From Palaemon carinicauda (lineage: Eukaryota; Arthropoda; Malacostraca; Decapoda; Palaemonidae): 64,000 nt of DNA. Under the pieces are notes generated by a model that had not been told where the DNA came from, did not search any database, and saw nothing but the letters and a program-made list of their open reading frames with translations. Positions within the stretch are counted from its first letter, which is position 1; each line of letters opens with the position of its first letter. Of the stretch, positions 52,769 through 60,725 are shown piece by piece. Made by a program: the position numbers and the translations under genes. The DNA lies in NCBI RefSeq assembly GCF_036898095.1, contig NC_090725.1, forward strand, positions 319,954,091-320,018,090. The letters are read 5' to 3'.

Positions 52769-53700
52769 GTTCCATAGGTCAACCCATTGCCGGTCTAAAC
52801 GTTCCGCTGGTCCCATAGGGACCAGAAAGTCCGGTTAATCGTTGCTTGGATACCACCGGAACTTGGGCCGCCTTACAGGGAACTTATCCTAAGGCGACCG
52901 TTCGGAACTAGACGGGTCAATGAGGAAAAGAGACCCAGGAAACATTCCAAGATAGGGTGGAAAGCTCTCCTTGACTGAGAACAGGTACTGCGACTCTCCT
53001 CAGCCTTGCCACAGACAAGTGAAGGGAAGACTCGGAGAAGGAGTCAACAGCATCTGGTGTTCCCAGGCGGTCACCCATCCAAGTACTGACCAGACCCAAC
53101 GTTGCTTAACTTCGCTGATCGGACGAAAAGCAGTGTTTTCAACGTGGTATGGCCGTTGACTCGATATCATGGCTAGATACTCCAGAAGTTGAGGCAGAAG
53201 TAGAGAAGGCTCCTAGCAAATTACCACGATCCCTCACTCTTGGTAAAGACCCGGAAGCTTGTCCCGGTGTTGAAAAAGGTCGAACCCGAGCCTACCGGAG
53301 TTGACCAGACCTCCAAAAAGCGAAGGAAGCGGAAGCCTGCTCCTGAGCGGCCATGAGGAAAGCAGGGAGAGCTCTCTGGGGAAAAACCTGCCATGCCGCG
53401 GCGGGATCGCCACACCGCATCTTAAGCAGGAACACCTGTAGTCTAGGCTGAATTCCAAGAGCTTCCTGGAAGATGGATGGAATGGAACCTGGAAGTACCC
53501 GTCCTTCCGATCCAGGGCCTAAGGAGTCCTGCAGCCTTGTTACCAGTCTGATCGACTCTGATGTTCCACGCTGGACGAAGTTTGTTCGACAAACTTGATC
53601 AGAGCTGAGAGGTCGACGACGGAACTCCCATCTCAGATGCTTTCCCAGAAGAAAGGATGGACTGAAGAAGCCGAAGGGGGGGGGGGGGAGTGTCGACGAC
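52769..53700 (-). pseudogene. DIRS RT remnant (el4), carrying the 5S insertion
   Basis: Minus-strand pieces correspond to el3 RT: FQHRDKLPGLYQE (compare LRHRDELLRFCQD) at about 53240-53275, then LLPQLLEYLAMIS (compare LLPSQELVYLGMR) at about 53165-53200, then after the 5S block FPSLVCGKAEES (compare FPSDERIQRLRE). This shows the 5S sequence lies between two neighbouring RT codons. A G-run (plus strand) at about 53676-53688 breaks the frame further up. The YLDD motif itself is not recognisable. Confidence 0.65.
53042..53160 (-). rRNA. 5S ribosomal RNA, full-length copy inside DIRS el4
   Basis: On the minus strand GTCAACGGCCATACCACG starts a sequence of 119 nt that ends CAGATGCTGTTGACT. The 5' and 3' ends pair over nine bases (helix I, one G-U). 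The RNA polymerase III internal control region is present: A-box/intermediate part AGCGAAGTTAAGCAACG and C-box TAGTACTTGG-like CAGTACTTGGATGGGTGACC followed by GCCTGGGAACACC. All eukaryotic 5S landmarks are in place and the length is standard. No T-run terminator follows within the next 30 bases of the DIRS sequence, so correct termination is doubtful. DIRS-derived sequence is on both sides, hence a retrocopy, a 5S-derived SINE head or a captured gene rather than part of a 5S array. Confidence 0.88.
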
Positions 53701-54933
53701 CCTATGGAGGACCTTCTCCTAAGGCATGGATCCTTCTGCCCAACGGGCAAACCTCTTGCCGACCCCATGGCATAGAGGCTCAGTGACACTGGATTCGCTG
53801 ACAGTGAAGGAGAGATGGTAAGAGCGAGGCGCGATATCCTTGGCTGATCACGAGTGAAGGAGAGATGGTAAGAGCGAGGCGCGATATCCTTGGCTGATCA
53901 CGGAGATCGTGCAGGAATCGGCATCGGGAGGCTGTTATCCGGACGAGTAACCTTAGGCATCCCCCCAGCGTGAGACCTGCAAGGGGGATTGCCAATCATA
54001 GAGTTTGTGAACTCTGCCGCTCCCTCTAGGATTATGCCCCCCCCCCCCCCGGGAGAGCCTCCCGTGCTACCTGTCCCTGACAGGAGGAGACTGCTATTGT
54101 ACACCTTGTCTTAGCTGACATAGCCGGTTCCGATAACTTAGGCTGATGAGGCTGAATGAAGAGGCGTCAAAGGCATGCAGGGTCTGGAAGTAAGCGCCTT
54201 GGAGGAGTGAAAACGGAATGAGACTTCCTCCGCCCAACAACTATCCATTTCTCTGTCCTTGGGCTCAAAACAAGCTCTTCCCAAGGATGGAAGAGTGTCT
54301 GAGCTTGTCGACATTCACGGATGAGAAACCCGAGAGGAAGCCCTCGGACACTGCGTCTAGATGCTCAAACATCGACGTTGCCCGCAAGTTCGAAACTTGG
54401 CGACGGAACGCAAAGGTGCTTGAACCCGAGAGGAGGAAAGTACCCATGATCTTCCTGGGGCTTCCTAGTACAAAACCTCGGGTCGCAACCGAGGAGGGAA
54501 AGGCCTGGTAAGCCCCTTCCACGAGAGGGGAAGAGGAAGGGCTAAACCAGCCACCCCTTGCCTGACGGAGAAATCTCGAAAGGAAAATTCCCTGGCAAGC
54601 CCCTGCCAGGGAATGACGAAGAGAAAGGACTTACCCAGGTTCTGGAAAGAAGAATGTTGCACAGACCTCCCTGAAGATTCTTCCTGCTTTAGCACGAGCC
54701 ATGCTCTGCGTTTACGGGGTGAAGACCGTGCTCTGGAAATACGCGCTCAAGACTCCCCGAGGGAATCGCGGTCGCAATCGCCCAAGCGCTTGCGCGATGG
54801 TAAATCAATGGTTCGCGCGTGGGCGAACGTGGAAGCGCCCGTGCGCGGGCACGCAGGAGCGCAGACGAAAGTGCGCGAGGGAGCGCAGGAGGAGGGCGGG
54901 CGTGGTTGGAAGGGCGAGAGCTGGCGGTCTGAA
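53701..54933 (-). pseudogene. DIRS gag remnant (el4), left part
   Basis: Corresponds in order to the el3 gag C-terminal half but is broken into many frames (open segments 54265-54522 and 54465-54695 on the minus strand). C-runs at 54039-54050 and short duplications add damage. The repeat-rich part at 54770-54920 (GCGCGTGGGCGAACGTGG-type words) continues after the DIRS5 insertion at 60726. Confidence 0.5.
53803..53902. repeat. Perfect 50-bp tandem duplication in el4
   Basis: The 50-bp unit beginning AGTGAAGGAGAGATGGTAAG occurs twice head to tail with essentially no differences, so it is a recent local duplication in DIRS coding debris. Confidence 0.92.
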
Positions 54934-55115
54934 TCTGTAAGTTTACTTGTGAACGAAGGTTCTGGAGTGGGAGGTGAGACCTTCCGGACTCACCAGTGGT
55001 AGCTTATACACCCCCCCCTGGAACCCCCCCAAGCGGCGGCGCGAGCCCTAAACCACGCCCCCTTGGGCGGAGTTACCAGAGACGAGCGGGTTGACGCGGC
55101 AATGGAAGTCACATT
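54934..55115 (-). repeat. 3' end and inverted terminal repeat of DIRS5
   Basis: CTCACCAGTGGTAGCTTATA, CAAGCGGCGGCGCGAGCCC and GAGACGAGCGGGTTGACGCG are found in reverse complement at 60568-60703. The outer 45 bp (TAAGTTTACTTGTGAACGAA) is unique to this end. Confidence 0.9.
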
Positions 55116-55440
55116 TTTGAAGTTGTAATAGAACAAAAAATAACACAGAAGTGGTTGAGCTTACCTTGGTAGTGCAAGTTATGAAGGAATTACTGTGAAG
55201 GTGCAAATTGTTGGACATAAAGGTCTTTTTACTAGTAAATTCAATCTTCTTGTGCTCTCTTGGTTGATATGAATATTGAAAGATTCCAGTTAGTTTGTTT
55301 TCTGTGGAATAATAGTGATTGTATGTGTGTGTTCTTGTATATAGCCTACTCTGTTGAATTATGAAGTTGTTAGAATATTCCCTCCTAAGTACTGTACATG
55401 GTCTCCTCGGCTCACGGGGGAAGGGTTGGAGGGTGACCCA

Positions 55441-55551
55441 GACTTTGAGTCCGGAAGGTCTCACCTCCCACTCCAGAACCTTCGTTCACAAGTAAACTTA
55501 CAGTTCTGGAGAGGGAGGTCTCAACCTTCCGGACTCACCAGTGGTAGCTAG
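55441..55551 (-). repeat. Internal complementary region of DIRS5
   Basis: 55441-55503 (ending TTCACAAGTAAACTTAC) is the reverse complement of the left outer end from 54936. 55504-55551 (AGTTCTGGAGAGGGAGGTCT) is the reverse complement of the right outer end up to 60725. The two meet exactly, so this segment encodes the head-to-tail circle junction. Confidence 0.92.
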
Positions 55552-55560
55552 GCAGATGCT

Positions 55561-56647
55561 TCAGGGGGCTTGAAGATGAAGTCCAGCGACCACAGCATCG
55601 AAAGCTCCCTGTAAGCCGAGGAGAGCATAGTAAGAGCTGAAGACAGAGTCGCTTCTCCAATTCATTCTGGACATGATTTCTTGTATCGATACTCCATTGT
55701 ATAGCAGTCTTGATGAAGCTTGCCCCCTTATAGAGTGAAAATTCGTTGACTGTTTAGTTGCATTTGGGTCGGCTCTGAAAATGCACTCCCTAAAAAGTTG
55801 TCTCATTTTTTGTAGAGACATTATCTTGAAGTGTTCATCTAGCCATATGTGGTCTTTCCTGTCTGTTTCTTTCCATACAGACTTTGTTGGTGTATTCCAA
55901 ATAGAAGTTCAATTGTCTGACTGGACATATTTTTGGTCTGTTAGGAAGCTTCCTAAAGCTGATCTCTATTGGCGTGTAGTTGTTCTTTTGGTTTTTGGCC
56001 ATGAAGGAAGGGTGGTTCCGTAAGACAATGTGTTCTGGGGTCAAGGTGCTCCTGGAAATGCTGAGATTGTTAAATTGATTAGCTCTTAAAGGGCAAGCTA
56101 AGGCTACTAGGAACAAGGTTTTCTGTGTCAGTAGTAAGGTAGAGTTATCTTTCGTGGTGTTGAGAAATGAAATTACTTTGTCTAGATCCCAGCCAGGGAA
56201 CTGGTGAGAATTTCTAGGTTTCCTTCTATTAACTCCCGATATCATTGCTTTGACATAGCCTGACAAGATAGGACCTAAAGCTGCTCTGTAGCTCTTCAGG
56301 GTGTTGTAAGACAGACCCTTGTCTATAAGGTGATTGAAAAATAAAATAATTGCTAACAGGGGAAATTTGTTGTCTCTTCCATACTCCTTGTGAATGAAAC
56401 TTTTAAAAATGTTGTATAGGTTTTCATACTTGTGCAAGGAGCTGTCCCTCAAGCTGACAGCAATTTTGGAGCAAACCTCAGGAGGAAAGACGTTAGGGAG
56501 CTGATCCTTTAAATTTTGAAGGCGATCAAAGTTGATTGGAGCTTTGCTGAGGGTGAGATACAATCCTTGAGAACTATCTGGTAGTCTTCGATCTTCACAA
56601 TATATCGTTTGTGCTGCTTCGCGACTGACTTCACTAATGGAATCCAT
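55561..56647 (-). pseudogene. DIRS5 tyrosine recombinase, one frameshift
   Basis: Integrates the circular intermediate. ATG at 56647 (MDSISEVSREAAQ) lies inside the RT frame, which it overlaps by 139 bp. Core-binding part: HKYENLYNIFKSFIHKEYG and YRAALGPILSGYV. Catalytic Arg in ACPLRANQFNNLSIS (about 56085). The frame ends at a stop at 55835, while homology continues one frame over from about 55860 (DHIWLDEHFKIMSLQK) to 55561 with the H-x-x-R box FHSIRGQASSR (about 55715) and Tyr in SVFSSYYALLG (about 55630). One small indel near 55860 is the only lesion seen. Confidence 0.87.
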
Positions 56648-59214
56648 GGTTCCGTCCCCTGCGATATGGTGCAGAAAAGCATATTATTATTGCATTCTTT
56701 ATTGATTTTAAAAGCTACTTTGTGTAGTAAGAATCCTGGTGGAAAGGCATAGAGGGGTGTTGATCCCTTCCAGCTAATCGTAAGTGCATTATTGCTGATG
56801 GCTTTTTGATTTGGAAGAGATGAACAGAACTTTTTGCACTTAGTATTGAAACCATTTGAGAACAGATCTATTTCTGGGGTGAAATTGAAGTCAGAGCAGA
56901 TTAAGGAGAATAGACTGTCACTGAGGGAAGTTTCTGTGTGAATGGAACCCAGGTCCCTGGAAAGTGAGTCTGCGATGGTGTTACTTACTCCCCTGATCCA
57001 TCTGGAATTTATCTGTATGTTGTGATCCTTCATGGTACTAAGTATTTTCCTGACTAGTTCATGGGCTAACTTGTTTCTGATACTACCCTGTTTCTTTATC
57101 CAACAATTAGTAACCTTTGAATCAACATGTATTAAGACTACCTTGTTGTATAACCTTGTGATGAAGTGTTCCAAAGAATAGAAGCAAGCTAATAACTCTC
57201 TTACATTGATGTGAAGGGAGGATTCTTCATTTGTCCAAGTTCCATTTATTGAGAGCATATTACCCGCTATTACTAATGCACCTCCCCAACCCTGGTTGGA
57301 AGCGTCAGTGAAAAGTTCTGCATCTATCTGTGGTTTTGGAATGTTAATCTCTCTGTACATTTGTCTCTGTTCCCATGGCTTTAGGTATTTTTTGAAGGTG
57401 TGGGGAATGATTTTGTACCCTGAATTAAAATAACTGTGGTACCTGTGGAGATATTTAAGATGGAATCTTCCCAAGCTTGTATAGGATGCACTAAAATTTA
57501 AAGCTCCGATTAACATTTGATAGGAATGCAGGTCGGATTTAACAGAGTTGGAGAAAGCTTTGGCCAATTCGACACACTTCTCTATGTTTTTCCCACTGGG
57601 ATTCATAGTTTTCTTAATCATATTGTAATGCACTCCTAAAAATTCAATTCTTTGAGTCGGTTCAATTGTAGATTTTTTAAGTGAGATATTCCATCCTAAG
57701 TCTGACAAGATCTTAATGACTAGCTGAATGTGATTTTTACATTTTACATAATCTTTTGCTAATATGAGAATGTCATCAAGATAGTTGAATATTAAGATGT
57801 TATATGAGGTTCTAATATACTTGATCACTGTGTACATTATTTTTGAAAAAATATAAGGTGCTGTCTTTAGTCCAAAGGGTATCACAGTCCATTTGAACTT
57901 CCTTTTACCTAGTTTGAAGGTTAGAAATTTCTGGCTACTTGCATGTAATGGAATGTGCCAATAAGCATCTTTTAAATCTAGTTTGCAGGCCCAAGAGTTT
58001 AGATGTAGATAGGGAAATATAGTATTGGCCTTGAGCATGGTAAAAGAAGGTTTTTTAATCATGGTGTTGAGCACTTTCATGTCAAAGATTAGTCGTACTG
58101 TTCCATCTGGTTTGAATTTATAAAATATGTGGTTGGAGTAGTAAAAGGAAGTTCTGGGGATCTGCTCTATGACACCTAGTTTTAGCAGTCTGTCACATTC
58201 ACTTTCCAATATTTTACGCTTGTTAATTGAATAAAATCTATCTTTACCTGTTCTTTTTAATGACCTCTGGGCTTTAAGTTTATTATTAAACGGAATTCTC
58301 ACCCCTTCATTGATAATTTTACAAGCAAAAGAGGCATTAGGAAGCTTTCTCCAACTATCAATATTCATCAATAATGACTTACCTATCCTATTCTCTGGGG
58401 GGCTCTGGGAGGAGTTATTCATTGGTTTTGAGGCCAAAGGCGAGGTCTCTTTACTTCTATCTTGATTTATAGCATTTGGCCCAATGTCATGATGGTCTGG
58501 TGCGGAGCAAAGCTCGTTATTATCTGGTGCTGAGCAAAGCTCATTAACCACTGGTGCTGAGCAAAGCTCGTAATTAACTGGTGCTGAGCAAAGCTCATTA
58601 ACTGGTGCTGAGCAAAGCTCATTATTAACTGGTGCAGAGTAAACATCGTTATCAACTGGTGCATAGAATACTGGTGCTGAAAAAATTTCTCTTTGAACTG
58701 GTGCGGAGCATGGCTCAATTTCTAGGGTCTTTCTTTTCTCTGGCTCCTGAACTATTAGCTTGTCCATTTTGTGACCTCCCCCCCCTGTACCCACCTCGCC
58801 TATTACCTCTTCTAAGTGGCTGAGACTTGAATCTAAAGTTAGGGTTACCTTTGAGGAAACTGAACCTTCTTTCCTGAAATCTGCCCCCGAAGTTGAATTT
58901 CCTACCCCTGAAGTTTGCTGCCCCTCCTCTGAGGAGGGGACCTTTGTGAAAGCAGGCAGCAATGGCTGATTTTTGGTCTCAGTTAAATTCCAAACTTCTT
59001 TAATGTCTGCTTTGATTATAAGATCTCTTACTTCTTCCTTGAGGTATCTAGGAAGTGCTCTGCTTCTGAAATTTCTTATCAAATTTTGTATGAGGTCTAT
59101 GCTCCTCATTAGGGGACCAATAATAATTTTGGACAAAAAATCAATGTCATTTACTTTGGAGGGGTATACAATGTGTGCCAGTGCTGCATGCCCTTGAAAG
59201 GCAGAAATACTCAT
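56509..59214 (-). CDS. DIRS5 reverse transcriptase / RNase H / methyltransferase-like polyprotein
   Basis: Uninterrupted frame of 901 codons. The ATG at 59214 overlaps the TGA of the upstream ORF (ATGA), suggesting coupled translation. Residues 1-160: gag-like or linker region (YLKEEVRDLIIKADIKEV). 166-239: tandem ELCSAPVNN-type repeats. RT about 330-540 with FYKFKPDGTVRLIFDMKVLN, CKLDLKDAYWHIPLH, PFGLKTAPYIF and YLDDILILA (Asp pair near 478). RNase H about 630-745 with LFTDASNQGWGG, HINVRELLACF and HVDSK. Methyltransferase-like block about 765-870 with EIDLFSNGFN and LYAFPPGFLLHK. All catalytic residues visible are intact, so this is the best-preserved DIRS gene in the window. Confidence 0.93.
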   Translation of the reverse strand: MSISAFQGHAALAHIVYPSKVNDIDFLSKIIIGPLMRSIDLIQNLIRNFRSRALPRYLKEEVRDLIIKADIKEVWNLTETKNQPLLPAFTKVPSSEEGQQTSGVGNSTSGADFRKEGSVSSKVTLTLDSSLSHLEEVIGEVGTGGGGHKMDKLIVQEPEKRKTLEIEPCSAPVQREIFSAPVFYAPVDNDVYSAPVNNELCSAPVNELCSAPVNYELCSAPVVNELCSAPDNNELCSAPDHHDIGPNAINQDRSKETSPLASKPMNNSSQSPPENRIGKSLLMNIDSWRKLPNASFACKIINEGVRIPFNNKLKAQRSLKRTGKDRFYSINKRKILESECDRLLKLGVIEQIPRTSFYYSNHIFYKFKPDGTVRLIFDMKVLNTMIKKPSFTMLKANTIFPYLHLNSWACKLDLKDAYWHIPLHASSQKFLTFKLGKRKFKWTVIPFGLKTAPYIFSKIMYTVIKYIRTSYNILIFNYLDDILILAKDYVKCKNHIQLVIKILSDLGWNISLKKSTIEPTQRIEFLGVHYNMIKKTMNPSGKNIEKCVELAKAFSNSVKSDLHSYQMLIGALNFSASYTSLGRFHLKYLHRYHSYFNSGYKIIPHTFKKYLKPWEQRQMYREINIPKPQIDAELFTDASNQGWGGALVIAGNMLSINGTWTNEESSLHINVRELLACFYSLEHFITRLYNKVVLIHVDSKVTNCWIKKQGSIRNKLAHELVRKILSTMKDHNIQINSRWIRGVSNTIADSLSRDLGSIHTETSLSDSLFSLICSDFNFTPEIDLFSNGFNTKCKKFCSSLPNQKAISNNALTISWKGSTPLYAFPPGFLLHKVAFKINKECNNNMLFCTISQGTEPWIPLVKSVAKQHKRYIVKIEDYQIVLKDCISPSAKLQSTLIAFKI
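58498..58715 (-). repeat. In-frame tandem repeat encoding SAPV/ELCSAP units
   Basis: Plus-strand units CTGGTGCTGAGCAAAGCTC repeat every 24-36 bp, always a multiple of three so the frame is kept. Coding strand gives ELCSAPV with a variable 1-4 residue spacer (N, NN, NY, DN), about nine units, the outer ones more diverged. Confidence 0.92.
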
Positions 59215-59684
59215 TTTAATATTTTCAATGTCATAAAAAATTTTCTCTTATAACTGTCATCAAATACCTTACCTTCAGGCCAGAAATTCAACTTTGGAGT
59301 ATTAATTAATTTAAAAAAGTCTGAGAACTCCTTATTTTGACTACTAACAAAGAATTTATCCCGGTTATCACTATGGCCTTCACTGAAAGTTAATGCTACT
59401 AGTGAATTATTCAATTGAATTTTCCCTTCTCTATGAAAAGATGGTTCAGCTTTGAAATTGGTGGAAATATATGAAGGAATGGGTTTATTGAATGTAAGAA
59501 GGTTGAAATCTTCGTAATCACTTTCGTCTCCATTATTATATAAGGAAAAGAGGTCTAAATTTGCACTTTCAGGTAATTCAGGTGATCGTCTTGAGCGCTT
59601 AGTAGGAGGGGGAGCCTCATTCTTCTTAGCAGGTGAACCACTTCTGCCGAGATGAATGTTTAATATCAGTGATTTATTTACCAT
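59211..59684 (-). CDS. DIRS5 ORF1, gag-like
   Basis: 157 codons from the first ATG at 59684 (MVNKSLILNIHLG); the frame is open further upstream to 59759 but without an ATG. Contains a basic cluster PPPTKRSRRSPELP (residues about 26-39), which could act as a nuclear localisation signal, then an acidic stretch (NNGDESDYEDF) and a C-terminal EFSDFFKLINTPKLNFWPEG. No zinc finger. The TGA overlaps the RT ATG. Assigned gag-like by position only. Confidence 0.6.
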   Translation of the reverse strand: MVNKSLILNIHLGRSGSPAKKNEAPPPTKRSRRSPELPESANLDLFSLYNNGDESDYEDFNLLTFNKPIPSYISTNFKAEPSFHREGKIQLNNSLVALTFSEGHSDNRDKFFVSSQNKEFSDFFKLINTPKLNFWPEGKVFDDSYKRKFFMTLKILK

Positions 59685-60246
59685 AGAATAATTGAAATTT
59701 TGTTCAACAGGTATAGTAAATATGGACAGCAGCGGACCTAGAAGGCTGAAGTCAGGCAATGGGGTTCACGACTCAAATAGCCCTCTTAGGTTAATTCAGT
59801 GCCATATTTAAGTGAATGATAAGTTTAAATCTGTTATTATTAATAAACTAGACCTGCCTCATATGTAACCCTTATCAGATAGCCCCCCAGGTCCTAGGCT
59901 AGTGTCGATAGGTTTAAAGCGAGAAATGTAAGCTCGAACTTACCTGTGGTCTAGCCTACTGCCTATTAAGCGCGTGCTTTTAATGTGTCAGGCAAGCAAT
60001 TTGTTTTGTGTGCTTAATTATAATTTTATAATATATAAAAATTGGAGTATTTAGTTTGTTTATACCGATTAATCGTGTAGTAATCATGCACATGCTTTGC
60101 TTAAGCTACTTACGCTATGTTCGGAAGTGCCTGCTCTAAGCATTCAAATCATAACAAGCTTACGTATGGGGGCCGCCATTTGCATTTGTGACGTCATTAG
60201 TCTAAATCAGCTGCTTTCCATATGACGTTTTCGTTGTAAACAGAAT

Positions 60247-60444
60247 TTAAAACCTTACCTTTTCTGGATGATTTGCATAAGTTTGATTCTGTTGTAGTAA
60301 CATATTTACGATATCAGAATTAGAATGCATATCACTATCTGCAGTCGATTGTGTGCGTTTTTCGTTACTGATTACGTTCTCCTCTCCGCTGGAGTCTTCG
60401 CTAAGCCGATGCACCTCCGCGGAGGTAAGAATTTGCCTAGACAT
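60247..60444 (-). CDS. Small ORF at the 5' end of DIRS5, unknown
   Basis: 65 codons, ATG at 60444 (MSRQILTSAEVHRLS), acidic and serine-rich (SEDSSGEENVISNEK). Lies between the right ITR and ORF1, separated from ORF1 by about 560 bp. I do not recognise it. It could be an upstream ORF or the first exon of ORF1; a donor-like AAAAGGTAAGG at its end is suggestive, but the phase with ORF1 does not fit the acceptors I could see. Confidence 0.4.
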   Translation of the reverse strand: MSRQILTSAEVHRLSEDSSGEENVISNEKRTQSTADSDMHSNSDIVNMLLQQNQTYANHPEKVRF

Positions 60445-60567
60445 AATTAAGCCGTGGGCTGAGATATTACTCTGGTTGCTGAGTGCAGGATAATGAAAAT
60501 CAGCAAATGTTGGGAGCAGCGGGAGGGAAAAAGAGGAGAACGTTCTGTGCCGAAGTCAACTTCAGAA

Positions 60568-60725
60568 ATGTGACTTCCATTGCCGAGTCAACCCGCTCGT
60601 CTCTGGTAACTCCGCCCAAGGGGGCGTGGTTTAGGGCTCGCGCCGCCGCTTGGGGGGGTTCCAGGGGGGGGTGTATAAGCTACCACTGGTGAGTCCGGAA
60701 GGTTGAGACCTCCCTCTCCAGAACC
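60568..60725 (-). repeat. 5' end and inverted terminal repeat of DIRS5
   Basis: GGCGTGGTTTAGGGCTCGCG and CTACCACTGGTGAGTCCGGA are the reverse complement of the left ITR. The outermost 20 bp (ACCTCCCTCTCCAGAAC) is complemented only in the internal complementary region. Confidence 0.9.

Larger units (their letters stand above)
54934..60725 (-). mobile_element. DIRS5: near-intact DIRS element of a third family
   Basis: 5.8-kb element inserted into the gag repeat of el4 without visible target duplication, as expected for tyrosine-recombinase integration. It has inverted terminal repeats (54979-55115 and 60568-60703), an internal complementary region (55441-55551), a small ORF, a gag-like ORF, an RT ORF of 901 codons and a YR ORF with one apparent frameshift. 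Neither ITR sequence nor protein wording is close to families A and B here. Confidence 0.92.

Noticed and set aside
53042..53160. Reading the 5S as part of a host 5S rDNA array
   Set aside because: Only one unit is present and DIRS reverse transcriptase sequence adjoins it on both sides; no 5S spacer sequence is seen.
59690..60260. Possible intron joining the small 5' ORF of DIRS5 to ORF1 (donor-like AAAAGGTAAGG at about 60255)
   Set aside because: The visible acceptor candidates near 59745 give the wrong phase and lead to early stops; kept only as a remark on the small ORF.
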